The notes beneath the pieces are model-generated. The model was not told the origin of the DNA, made no database searches, and was given only the letters and a program-made list of their open reading frames with translations. A DNA stretch of 7,542 bases from Burkholderiales bacterium (GTDB lineage: Bacteria; Pseudomonadota; Gammaproteobacteria; Burkholderiales; Casimicrobiaceae). The stretch covers positions 1 to 7,542 of the forward strand of contig JAIRPA010000042.1 in the NCBI GenBank assembly GCA_031257235.1, read 5' to 3'. Positions 1-7,011 of the stretch are shown one piece after another. A program made the translations under genes and the position numbers. Every line of letters starts with the position of its first letter. Position 1 is the stretch's first letter.

Positions 1-1876
1 CGGATTGCTTTCGTTCCGATAAAGGCTTTAACGAGATCAACATCGAGCCGGTATTCTTTTGACGCCCGCCGGTATAGCCGGTGACGCTTTCTACCGCAGG
101 ATCGTTTTGAATGATCGATACAATTTTTTCATACTTGGGTTTCATGGTTTGAAATGAAACACTTTGGTCGGCACGCATGAACGCCATCACGCGACCGGTG
201 TCTTGCATCGGCAGAAAACCTTTGGGAATGATGATGTAAAGATAAACATTTAACGCCAGCACCCCCAAAAAGAGCGCCAACATCAAACGGCGGTGTTTTA
301 ATGTCCAACGCAAGGTTTGGGCATAGACTTCACGCGCGGCAGAAAAAAAGCGATCAATCGCAAGATCAATGCGGTGGTGGGTTTGATCTTTTTGAAGAGG
401 GCGCAAAATGTGCGCCGCCAACATCGGCACGGTGGTCAGCGCAACGATCATGGAGACCAACACCGCCGCCGTTAAAGTCACGGCAAACTCATGGAAGAAA
501 CGCCCGACTAAACCGCCCATCAGCAAAATGGGAATAAAGACGGTGACTAAAGAAATACTCATCGAGACCACCGTGAACCCGACTTCGCGCACGCCGTCAC
601 GCGCGGCGTCAAACGAGGATTTGCCCATTTCACGATGACGCGCGATGTTTTCTAAAACCACAATCGCGTCGTCCACCACAAAACCGGTGGCAATCGTCAA
701 AGCCATCAGTGAAATGTTGTTCAAACTAAAGCCGAATAAATACATAAAGACGGACGCGCCCAAAAGCGATACCGGCACCGCGACCGAAGGGATCAACGTG
801 GCGCGCGCGTTTCTTAAAAAAATAAAGACCATCAAGACGACTAAAATCACCGACACGATTAACGCGCGCTCGACTTCTTTGAGCGAGGCGCGAATGGTGG
901 GCGTTCTGTCCATCGTGATGGTTAATTTTGCCGATTCGGGGAGCGAGGCTTCCAAGACCGGCATCAACGCGCGAATGCGATCCACCGTTTCAATGATATT
1001 GGCGCCGGCTTGATTGCGTGCCTGAATGTGAACCGCGGGTTTGCCGTTATAAATCCCCGCGTTGTAAATATCTTGTACCGAATCCATCACGTCGGCGATG
1101 TCGTTTAAGCGAATCGGCGCGCCGTTTTTAAACGCGATGATTAAGTCTTTATAATCGTCTGCCTTGAATGCCTGATCGCTCGCGCCGACCATCCATTGTG
1201 TGTCTTGATATTCGATCATGCCTTTGGGACGATTGGCGTTGCTTGCCGCGACTTTTCGTCGCACGACATCGGCAGAAACCCCATATTGTTCCAACATCGG
1301 CGTATTCAATTCAATGCGCACCGCCGGCAACGACGCGCCCGATAAGGTGACATCCCCCACGCCTTCGACTTGCGACAATCGCTGACCTAAAACGGTGGAC
1401 GCCACATCATAGAGCTGACCCAAAGACATCGTGTCTGAGGTCAACGCGAGATTTAAGATCGGCGCGTTGGCGGGGTTGGCTTTTCGATAGGTGGGCGCGC
1501 GCGGCAAGCCGGAGGGCAATAAAGGAATGGCGGCGTTGATGGCGGCTTGCACTTCACGCGCCGCGCTGTCGATATTGCGGGACAAATCAAACTGAATCAC
1601 AATCTGCGTGCTGCCCAACGAACTCATGGAGGTCATCTCGGTGATGCCCGCAATACTGCCCAACGCGCGTTCCAGCGGCGTGGCGACTGTGGACGCCATG
1701 GTTTCGGGAGACGCGCCCGGCATGGAGGTCGAGACAAAGATGGTCGGGATGTCCACTTGGGGCAGGGGCGCGACCGGCAATAAACGCACGCCGACGATCC
1801 CCAACAACATCACGCCCAACGATAACAACGTGACGGCAACGGGGCGACGAATCACACGTGCGAAAAAGTCGTCCAC
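1..1876 (-). CDS. mdtC: RND efflux permease subunit, MdtC-like (partial, C-terminus beyond window)
   Basis: Inner-membrane proton-driven pump subunit that, in the known family, forms a mixed trimer with MdtB and exports drugs, bile salts and similar compounds through MdtA and a TolC-type channel. The frame is open from a GTG at 1876 to the left edge (625 codons of about 1,030 expected). Visible order: first membrane helix (about residues 9-31, after MDDFFARVIRRPVAV), porter domain with PLPQVDIPTI, PGASPETMAS and GGRQKNTGSM-type motifs, helices 2-6, helix 7 followed by PKGFLPMQDTG, and the start of the second porter half. The proton-relay pair is D402-D403 in GFVVDDAIVVLENIARH; the partner lysine of helix 10 lies outside the window. 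MdtC rather than MdtB is chosen from the N-terminal RRPVAV...LPVAPLPQVD pattern, the LENIARH stretch and its position third in the operon. GTG is chosen because AAGGTG lies 6 nt upstream and translation starts 3 nt after the mdtB stop. Family assignment is firm; substrates are inferred. Confidence 0.93.
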   Translation of the reverse strand, partial: MDDFFARVIRRPVAVTLLSLGVMLLGIVGVRLLPVAPLPQVDIPTIFVSTSMPGASPETMASTVATPLERALGSIAGITEMTSMSSLGSTQIVIQFDLSRNIDSAAREVQAAINAAIPLLPSGLPRAPTYRKANPANAPILNLALTSDTMSLGQLYDVASTVLGQRLSQVEGVGDVTLSGASLPAVRIELNTPMLEQYGVSADVVRRKVAASNANRPKGMIEYQDTQWMVGASDQAFKADDYKDLIIAFKNGAPIRLNDIADVMDSVQDIYNAGIYNGKPAVHIQARNQAGANIIETVDRIRALMPVLEASLPESAKLTITMDRTPTIRASLKEVERALIVSVILVVLMVFIFLRNARATLIPSVAVPVSLLGASVFMYLFGFSLNNISLMALTIATGFVVDDAIVVLENIARHREMGKSSFDAARDGVREVGFTVVSMSISLVTVFIPILLMGGLVGRFFHEFAVTLTAAVLVSMIVALTTVPMLAAHILRPLQKDQTHHRIDLAIDRFFSAAREVYAQTLRWTLKHRRLMLALFLGVLALNVYLYIIIPKGFLPMQDTGRVMAFMRADQSVSFQTMKPKYEKIVSIIQNDPAVESVTGYTGGRQKNTGSMLISLKPLSERKQS

Positions 1877-1888
1877 GGGTCACACCTT
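1877..1888 (-). promoter_or_regulatory. mdtC ribosome binding site overlapping the mdtB stop region
   Basis: On the minus strand AAGGTG (1888-1883) directly abuts the mdtB stop TGA (1882-1880), followed by CCC and the GTG start of mdtC. The Shine-Dalgarno sequence therefore lies within the last mdtB codons with 6 nt spacing, an arrangement typical of translational coupling. It decides the GTG at 1876 as start over the next in-frame GTG at codon 8. Confidence 0.7.
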
Positions 1889-4800
1889 ATTGGGGTGGGG
1901 TTGACCGTTTTGATGTTTTTTTAGGGTGGACAAACGATCAAACATGAGATAAATCACCGGCGTGGTAAACAAGGTTAATAGTTGGCTCAATAATAATCCG
2001 CCCACCATCGCCACACCTAAAGGATGCCTTAACTCGGAGCCCATGCCCGACCCCAACATCAACGGCAACGCCGACAATAACGCCGCCATCGTGGTCATCA
2101 AGATCGGACGAAACCGCAACAACGAGGCTTGATAAATGGCATCTTTCGGGGCTAGATGTTGGTTTCTTTCGAGATCGAGCGCGAAGTCGATCATCATGAT
2201 GGCGTTTTTCTTGACGATGCCGATCAAAAGGATGATCCCGATCACGGCGACCATGTCTAAATCCAAACCCGCCATCCAAAGCCCTAACAAGGCACCGATA
2301 CCGGCGGAAGGTAGCGTAGATAATATTGTAATCGGATGAATGAAACTTTCGTACAACACGCCTAAAACAATATACATGGTTAAAACGGCGGCGAGCATCA
2401 ACCATAAAGTATTCGTCAACGAGGCTTGAAAGGCAAGTGCCGCGCCTTGGAAATGGGTTTGCACATCATCGGGCAAACCAATGGCCTGTTCGGCGTTCTG
2501 AATGGCGGTGACCGCCGCGTCCAACGAATACCCTTCCGCCAGATCAAAAGAGATCAACGAAGAAGGGAATTGTTCGATATGGTTGATCGTCAGCATGGTC
2601 GGCTGTTCGATGAAGCGTGCGACTTCCGACAATGAAACCTGACGCCCGTCCGACGAGGGAACATACAAGCGCCCCAAGGTGGCCACGCCGTCTTGAAATT
2701 CGGGCGCGACTTCCAACACAACGCGGTATTGACTTGCCTGCGTGAAGATCGTTGAAATGAGACGTTGCCCGAACGCGCTGTACAACACGTTATCAATATC
2801 CGCGACCGAAACGCCTAAACGCCCCGCCGCATTGCGATCAATGTCCACATAGGCTTGAAGCCCGCGATCTTGTAAATCGTGGTTGACGTTGGCCAACTGC
2901 GGCAAATTCGATAAGGTCTCGGACAAACGCGGCACCCAAGTTTTTAATTGATCAAGCGAGGTTGCTTCAAGCGCGAACTGATAACGGGTGCGCGTGACCT
3001 GACTTTCTACCGTTAATTCATTGAGCGGTTGAAGATATAAGCGAATGCCGGAGACGCGATCGACTTTTTCCTGCAGACGTTTGGCGATTTCCGGCGCGCG
3101 CGCAAGGCGTGATTTCAACGGGCGCAGATTGATCTGAACGCGCCCGTTGTTCAACGTTGGGTTGACGCCGTCCACACCGATGAACGAGGACACACTTTCA
3201 ACATCGGGGTCGGTTAAAAGTGCCGACACCAACGCTTGTTGTCGTTGCGACATCGCGCTAAACGAAATGGTTTGCGGAGCTTCGGAAATGCCTTGAATCA
3301 AACCGGTATCCTGAACGGGGAAAAACCCCTTAGGAATGGCGATGTAAAGGGCGACCGTGAGCGCGAACGTGCCTGCCGCCACCATTAGGGTGGCGATCTG
3401 ATGATTTAATACAAAACGAAGCGCGCGCGCGTAGAGGTTGATCACACTGTTGAATGCCTGCTCTGAAATTCTAAAGGCGCGGTTTTGTTTTTCTTTGGGC
3501 GTGACGCGCAAAAGTTTGGCGCACATCATCGGCGTTAAAGTGAGCGACACCACCATGGAAATCATGATGGCTACGGCAAGCGTGATGGCAAATTCACGGA
3601 ACAATCGCCCGACAACATCGCCCATGAACAAAAGCGGAATTAACACGGCCACCAAAGAAAAGGTGAGTGAAATAATCGTAAACCCGATTTGTTGAGCGCC
3701 TTTTAACGCGGCATCTAACGGACGATCTCCGTGTTCGATGTAGCGCGCGATGTTTTCGATCATCACAATCGCGTCGTCCACCACAAACCCCGTGGCGATG
3801 ATCAACGCCATCAAGGTTAAATTGTTGATTGAAAATCCCGCCAATTGCATGATCGCAAACGTGCCGACCAAAGAAAGCGGCACGGCTAAACTCGGAATCA
3901 CGGTGGCGGGCAGGCTTCTTAAAAAGATAAAGATCACCATCACCACCAGCGCGATCGCAAAAAACAATTCGTTTTTCACGTCGCGTATGGACTCGCGCAC
4001 GGTCAAGGTTCTGTCGGTTAACACGGCAATTTGCAATGCGCCGGGCAGGGTGGCTTCCAACTGCGGCAATTTGGCTTTAATGGCATCCACCACGTCAATC
4101 ACGTTGGCGCCGGGTTGACGTTGAACGTTGATGATGATGGCGGGGTGTTCATTAGCCCACGCCGCCAACCGCGAGTTTTCCGCGCTTTCAATCACGTCGG
4201 CAATATCGCCCAAACGAATCGCCGCGCCGTTTTTGTACGCGATGATCAACGAACGATACTCATCGGCAGAGCGCAGTTGATCGTTGGCGTCGATGGTGGA
4301 GGATTGGGTGGCGCCGTCAAAACTGCCTTTTGCCTGATTCACGTTGGCGGCGGCAATCGAGGTTCGCACCGTTTCAATCGAAAGCCCGTGCGCCGCCAAG
4401 GCGGAAGGGTTCACGCGCACACGAACGGCAGGGCGTTGTCCGCCCGATAAGCTCACCAAACCCACGCCCGGCACTTGCGCTAATTTTTGCGCCAATCGGG
4501 TGTCGATCAAATCTTCCAAGCGGGTTAAAGATAAAGTGTCGGAGGTGGCGGCAAGCGTGATGACCGGCGTATCTGCCGGGTTGACTTTGTTGTACGTCGG
4601 CGGGCGGGGGAGGTCGGTCGGCAACATGTTGGCGCCGGCGTTGATGGCGGCTTGCACTTCCTGCTCGGCGGTGTCCATCGACACCTCAAGACTAAACTGC
4701 AAGGTGATCATCGAAGCGCCGCCCGATGACACGGAGGACATCTGCTTGACGCCTGCCATTCTGCCAAACTCGCGTTCCAAGGGCGCCGTCACGGCGGTTG

Positions 4801-4978
4801 CCATGACCTCAGGGCTCGCCCCGGGATAAAGCGTGATGATTTGGATGGTCGGATAATCGACTTCCGGCAGGGAAGAGACCGGCAAAAAACGATACGCCGT
4901 CAAACCGACCAATAAAATCGCCAGCATCAACAAAGAGGTGGCGACGGGGCGCAGAATGAAAAGTCGGGACGGGTTCAT
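1880..4978 (-). CDS. mdtB: RND efflux permease subunit, MdtB-like
   Basis: Full-length inner-membrane RND pump subunit, 1,032 aa from the ATG at 4978, close to the family's usual length of about 1,040. It shows the standard duplicated layout: helix 1 (about 12-31), porter half 1, helices 2-6 (about 337-490), helix 7 (about 526-549), porter half 2, helices 8-12 (about 854-1016). Proton-relay residues are present: D401-D402 in GFVVDDAIVMIEN on helix 4 and K924 in LIGIVKKNAIMMIDFAL on helix 10. The stretches PSRLFILRPVAT, LPEVDYPTIQI, SGGQRPAVRV, SDRT-like LTDRT, FFPVQDTG and YESFIHPITILSTLPSAG match the MdtB type rather than MdtC. A TTG at 4993 is an alternative start (5 residues longer) with a weak GGA 7 nt upstream; the ATG has no clear Shine-Dalgarno but places the N-terminus at the conserved PSRLFI segment. 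It should assemble with the MdtC-like subunit into a heterotrimer, as known for MdtBC. No frameshift or missing key residue is seen. Confidence 0.96.
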   Translation of the reverse strand: MNPSRLFILRPVATSLLMLAILLVGLTAYRFLPVSSLPEVDYPTIQIITLYPGASPEVMATAVTAPLEREFGRMAGVKQMSSVSSGGASMITLQFSLEVSMDTAEQEVQAAINAGANMLPTDLPRPPTYNKVNPADTPVITLAATSDTLSLTRLEDLIDTRLAQKLAQVPGVGLVSLSGGQRPAVRVRVNPSALAAHGLSIETVRTSIAAANVNQAKGSFDGATQSSTIDANDQLRSADEYRSLIIAYKNGAAIRLGDIADVIESAENSRLAAWANEHPAIIINVQRQPGANVIDVVDAIKAKLPQLEATLPGALQIAVLTDRTLTVRESIRDVKNELFFAIALVVMVIFIFLRSLPATVIPSLAVPLSLVGTFAIMQLAGFSINNLTLMALIIATGFVVDDAIVMIENIARYIEHGDRPLDAALKGAQQIGFTIISLTFSLVAVLIPLLFMGDVVGRLFREFAITLAVAIMISMVVSLTLTPMMCAKLLRVTPKEKQNRAFRISEQAFNSVINLYARALRFVLNHQIATLMVAAGTFALTVALYIAIPKGFFPVQDTGLIQGISEAPQTISFSAMSQRQQALVSALLTDPDVESVSSFIGVDGVNPTLNNGRVQINLRPLKSRLARAPEIAKRLQEKVDRVSGIRLYLQPLNELTVESQVTRTRYQFALEATSLDQLKTWVPRLSETLSNLPQLANVNHDLQDRGLQAYVDIDRNAAGRLGVSVADIDNVLYSAFGQRLISTIFTQASQYRVVLEVAPEFQDGVATLGRLYVPSSDGRQVSLSEVARFIEQPTMLTINHIEQFPSSLISFDLAEGYSLDAAVTAIQNAEQAIGLPDDVQTHFQGAALAFQASLTNTLWLMLAAVLTMYIVLGVLYESFIHPITILSTLPSAGIGALLGLWMAGLDLDMVAVIGIILLIGIVKKNAIMMIDFALDLERNQHLAPKDAIYQASLLRFRPILMTTMAALLSALPLMLGSGMGSELRHPLGVAMVGGLLLSQLLTLFTTPVIYLMFDRLSTLKKHQNGQPHPNKV

Positions 4979-5008
4979 GGGTGGCGGATGCAATCAAGTG
5001 TCCGGCGA

Positions 5009-6328
5009 TTACGGCGAGGACGAGGGTTTTTGTCTTGGCGGCGCAGACAAAGCGCGGTCTATGGGTTGAGGCGAGGCGGGATCCGTGGCGGCGGCGTTCG
5101 CCTCCGTGCCTTTTGCCACGTTGCGCGCGACGCTCATGTCTTCGACGGCAATGCCTTCGCGCAGACGATCCGTGCCGTCGATGACCACGCGCTCGCCGGC
5201 GGCAATGCCGCTTAATATCACGCGCTGCCCGTCGGCTTCATCGCCTAAGCTGACCAGACGCACGGTGACGACGGTTTTTGAAGGATCATCCTTTCCGGGC
5301 GACAAGACATACACAAAGGTGCCGACACTGCCGCGTTGCACCGCCTGCGAGGGGATCAAAAGTGCCTGATCCAAGGTGGCGACCTTCATGCGCACGTTGA
5401 CAAATTGGTTCGGAAAGAGGCGCTGATCTTTGTTCGGAAAACGCGCTTTGACTTTAATGGTGCCGGTGGCACTGTCAATTTGATTATCCAGCGTGGTCAT
5501 GATGCCTTCCGCCAATTTGATTTGACGCCCGCGATCCCACGCTTCCACCGGAAACCGCGCGCCGCCATAAACGGCGTCGGCAACGCGGTGAACTTCGGAT
5601 TCGTTGATGGTAAACAAAACATCAATCGGCTGATCTTCGTTGATGACGGCGATTCCGTTGGCGTCGGACGCGCGCACCATATTGCCCACATCCACACGGC
5701 GCAAGCCGATTCTGCCGGAGATTGGCGCGGTGATTTTGGTATAAGCCAAATTGAGTTTGGCGTTGTCGATCTGCGCCTGATCGTACTGAACGGAGCCGGT
5801 GTATTGCGCCACGAGTGCCGCCTGATTGTCGACTTGTTGTTGTGAGACGGAGTCTTGCGTTAAAAGGATTTTGTATCGCGCCAAATCGTTTTTGGCGTTT
5901 TCGAGCTGGGCTTTGTCTCGCGCCATTTGCCCTTCGGCTTGCGTCAATTGAACGCGGTAGGGACGAGGATCAATCTCTGCCAACAGGGCGCCGGCTTGCA
6001 CGTGCTGACCTTCTTCAAAGTGAAGGGCGGTCAATTCGCCGTCCACACGGCTCATCACCACGACGGTTTGTGCGGCGGTGACGGTGCCCAAAGCCTCTAA
6101 GTAGCGGTCAAACGATTGATGTTGCGCGGCGGCGGTTTGGACGGGGGTGGCGCGGTCGCCGGTCATCATGCGCGGGGAGAAGGTTTCGGTGGGACGGTTT
6201 TTGATGTAAAGCCCGATGGCGCACAGCACAATCACCGCAATGAAGACAAAAAACGCGATCACGCGCCGCGTTGATTGGGGTGTCCCGGAAAAGGAGTATT
6301 TGTTTTTTGATGAATCTCGCTCGGACAC
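5009..6328 (-). CDS. mdtA: RND periplasmic adaptor (membrane fusion protein), MdtA-like
   Basis: Periplasmic adaptor that links the MdtB/MdtC pump to an outer-membrane channel. From GTG at 6328 it is 439 aa. Residue order: short basic/polar N-terminus, one membrane anchor (about 23-42, VIAFFVFIAVIVLCAIGLYI), split biotinyl-lipoyl domain (first half about 90-124, SRVDGELTALHFEEG...LLAEIDPRPY), a Gln/Ala-rich alpha-hairpin (about 125-195, containing SVSQQQVDNQAALV), second lipoyl half (about 196-220, LAYTKITAPISGRIGLRRVD), beta-barrel with VEAWDR, LDNQIDSATGTIKVKARF and LFPNQFVNVRM, then a membrane-proximal domain and a Pro/Ala/Ser-rich tail. The single Cys sits inside the anchor without a convincing lipobox, so it is probably not a lipoprotein. 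GTG is chosen because GGGAGG lies 5 nt upstream; a TTG at 6343 would add five residues and has poorer spacing. It is first in the operon, 30 nt before mdtB. Adaptor identity is very sure; the mdtA name rests on similarity and on the mdtABC order. Confidence 0.95.
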   Translation of the reverse strand: MSERDSSKNKYSFSGTPQSTRRVIAFFVFIAVIVLCAIGLYIKNRPTETFSPRMMTGDRATPVQTAAAQHQSFDRYLEALGTVTAAQTVVVMSRVDGELTALHFEEGQHVQAGALLAEIDPRPYRVQLTQAEGQMARDKAQLENAKNDLARYKILLTQDSVSQQQVDNQAALVAQYTGSVQYDQAQIDNAKLNLAYTKITAPISGRIGLRRVDVGNMVRASDANGIAVINEDQPIDVLFTINESEVHRVADAVYGGARFPVEAWDRGRQIKLAEGIMTTLDNQIDSATGTIKVKARFPNKDQRLFPNQFVNVRMKVATLDQALLIPSQAVQRGSVGTFVYVLSPGKDDPSKTVVTVRLVSLGDEADGQRVILSGIAAGERVVIDGTDRLREGIAVEDMSVARNVAKGTEANAAATDPASPQPIDRALSAPPRQKPSSSP

Positions 6329-6333
6329 GGTTG

Positions 6334-6339
6334 CCTCCC
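6334..6339 (-). promoter_or_regulatory. mdtA ribosome binding site (GGGAGG)
   Basis: GGGAGG on the minus strand with 5 nt spacing to GTG at 6328. It lies inside the longer reading frame that begins at TTG 6343, which argues for the shorter mdtA product. Confidence 0.7.
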
Positions 6340-6406
6340 ACAAAAGCCGCCAAAATAAGTTAAGGGTTAATGTTACACCACAATGATGGCGGAAATTTTA
6401 CCGAGA

Positions 6407-6426
6407 GAGGCTTAATGGAGGCTTAA
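6407..6426. promoter_or_regulatory. Tandem direct repeat GAGGCTTAA, possible regulator site of mdtABC
   Basis: GAGGCTTAA occurs at 6407-6415 and again at 6418-6426, an exact 9-bp direct repeat at 11-bp period, about one helical turn. It sits about 80-100 bp upstream of the mdtA start. OmpR/PhoB-family response regulators, including the BaeR type that controls mdtABC in enterobacteria, bind direct repeats of about this spacing. The sequence is not an obvious match to the published BaeR box, so the role is inference. Confidence 0.35.
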
Positions 6427-6437
6427 GGTCATTCGGC

Positions 6438-6487
6438 AATCAGGGATCAGGGTTTCAGGAATCAGGAATCAGAGGTCAGGGATCAGA
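6438..6487. repeat. Degenerate heptanucleotide tandem repeat (ATCAGGR-type)
   Basis: Seven consecutive units: AATCAGG, GATCAGG, GTTTCAGG (8 nt), AATCAGG, AATCAGA, GGTCAGG, GATCAGA. The core is TCAGG. A further piece, TTTCAGGAATCAG, recurs exactly at 6453-6465 and 6618-6630. It is a simple-sequence array of the short tandemly repeated type, located upstream of mdtA; no coding function is apparent. Confidence 0.8.
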
Positions 6488-6560
6488 GCTCACAAGCGGT
6501 CTTGACCCGCAATCCGGTTTTATCGTCGTTTTAATAAAAAAGTATCCGGCTTTGCCGAAT

Positions 6561-6587
6561 AAAAAAAGCCCCCTTTATGAAAGGGGG
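6561..6587 (-). terminator. Minus-strand intrinsic terminator-like hairpin
   Basis: A perfect 8-bp stem CCCCCTTT/AAAGGGGG (6569-6576 with 6580-6587) has a 3-nt loop. Read on the minus strand, the stem is followed by one C and then seven T (6567-6561), the classic intrinsic terminator layout. On the plus strand there is no T-run. No minus-strand gene lies to its right in the window, so it would insulate the mdtA promoter region from upstream minus-strand transcription, or be part of a repeat element. Confidence 0.6.
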
Positions 6588-6588
6588 T

Positions 6589-6606
6589 GTCAGGCTTTAG
6601 CCTGAC
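6589..6606. repeat. Perfect 8-bp palindrome GTCAGGCT-TT-AGCCTGAC
   Basis: GTCAGGCT at 6589-6596 and AGCCTGAC at 6599-6606 are exact reverse complements around TT. It begins one base after the preceding hairpin. It has no T-run, so it looks like a dispersed palindromic unit rather than a terminator. Confidence 0.7.
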
Positions 6607-6633
6607 GGGGGTTTGCGTTTCAGGAATCAGTAG

Positions 6634-6652
6634 GGGCGACCTCTGGTCGCCC
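6634..6652. repeat. Perfect 8-bp palindrome GGGCGACC-TCT-GGTCGCCC
   Basis: GGGCGACC (6634-6641) and GGTCGCCC (6645-6652) form a strong GC-rich stem with a TCT loop, preceded by TAG. From general knowledge, TAGGGGCGACC...GGTCGCCCG-type palindromes occur as dispersed intergenic repeats in various bacteria; copy number here cannot be judged from one window. Confidence 0.65.
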
Positions 6653-6696
6653 GCGATGATGAAAAACCGGATTGCGGGTCGGAGCCCGCTTGTGAC

Positions 6697-6713
6697 GACG
6701 CGCTTTGCGCGTC
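6697..6713. repeat. Perfect 7-bp palindrome GACGCGC-TTT-GCGCGTC
   Basis: GACGCGC (6697-6703) pairs with GCGCGTC (6707-6713) around a TTT loop. It lies three bases outside the right inverted-repeat arm, continuing the run of short-loop hairpins. Confidence 0.65.
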
Positions 6714-6728
6714 CGCCGCCGTTTCCAC

Positions 6729-6760
6729 AAAAAATCGTCGGGGCCCCCCCGCGATTTTTT
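6729..6760. terminator. Hairpin with A6/T6 flanks, possible bidirectional terminator
   Basis: AAAAAATCG (6729-6737) pairs with CGATTTTTT (6752-6760), enclosing a GGGG-CCCCCCC core. Because the stem starts with A6 and ends with T6, both strands read as a GC-centred hairpin followed by a U-tract. No gene converges on it in this window, so a terminator role is inferred from structure only. Confidence 0.45.
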
Positions 6761-6772
6761 GGTAATTCCTAC

Positions 6773-6845
6773 CGCCCAAAACTCAAACCGCCAAAAAGTA
6801 GGTTTTCACTTTTTGGCGTTGAGTGTAGGGTTTTACTTTTGGGCG
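6773..6845. repeat. 73-nt nested palindrome (three-tier cruciform) with internal direct repeat
   Basis: Three pairs of arms nest. The outer is CGCCCAAAA (6773-6781) with TTTTGGGCG (6837-6845). The middle is ACTCAA (6781-6786) with TTGAGT (6819-6824). The inner is a perfect 11-bp stem CGCCAAAAAGT (6789-6799) with ACTTTTTGGCG (6808-6818) and an 8-nt loop. In addition, 6798-6818 and 6825-6845 are direct repeats of 21 nt matching at 18 positions (both GTAGG...GGCG). The outer right arm is therefore a diverged copy of the inner right arm, suggesting growth by duplication. Confidence 0.7.
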
Positions 6846-7011
6846 CCGAGCAATCCGGTTTTCCCGCTTTTTTCGGGCAAGGCAAGCCACGCCACGCCTC
6901 GCCCCTCCCGCTCATTCCTTCGCCGTTTTTCTTCTCTTTGCCTCGTAAATTCCACCGGGAAAAGCAGCCGATTCATGATTCTTTTGGCTTAATTGTTTCA
7001 TCATTGTGTCT

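Larger units (their letters stand above)
6491..6694. repeat. 204-bp segment bounded by ~31-bp imperfect inverted repeats, MITE-like
   Basis: The left arm (6491-6521, starting CACAAGCGG and ending AATCCGGTTTT) is the reverse complement of the right arm (6663-6694, AAAACCGGATTG...CCGCTTGTG). They match over an inner 18 bp and an outer 9 bp; only a 4-5 nt patch between them differs. The interior has no reading frame of note but has four compact hairpins (6543-6561, 6569-6587, 6589-6606, 6634-6652). The form resembles a non-autonomous miniature element or a composite of palindromic repeats. I see no target-site duplication at the borders (GAGCT on the left, ACGAC on the right), so mobility is unproven. 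Confidence 0.55.

Noticed and set aside
645..1013. 122-codon plus-strand frame antisense to mdtC, with a look-alike of the same length at 3750-4118 antisense to mdtB
   Set aside because: The two resemble each other only because they are antisense to the same conserved region (helices 2-4, including the VVDDAIV motif) of paralogous permeases. Both lack start signals.
1..1876. mdtC as a truncated pseudogene
   Set aside because: The frame is uninterrupted to the window edge and motifs are intact; the missing C-terminus is explained by the window boundary.
4344..4829. 161-codon plus-strand frame opposite the mdtB N-terminal half
   Set aside because: It is a shadow of a conserved, full-length RND gene, with no ribosome binding site or independent support.
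5009..6343. Longer MdtA starting at TTG 6343
   Set aside because: The GGGAGG at 6339-6334 lies inside this extension and is ideally spaced for GTG 6328, so the shorter product is preferred.
6438..6487. CRISPR array
   Set aside because: Repeat units are only 7 bp and contiguous, with no spacers; it is a simple tandem repeat.
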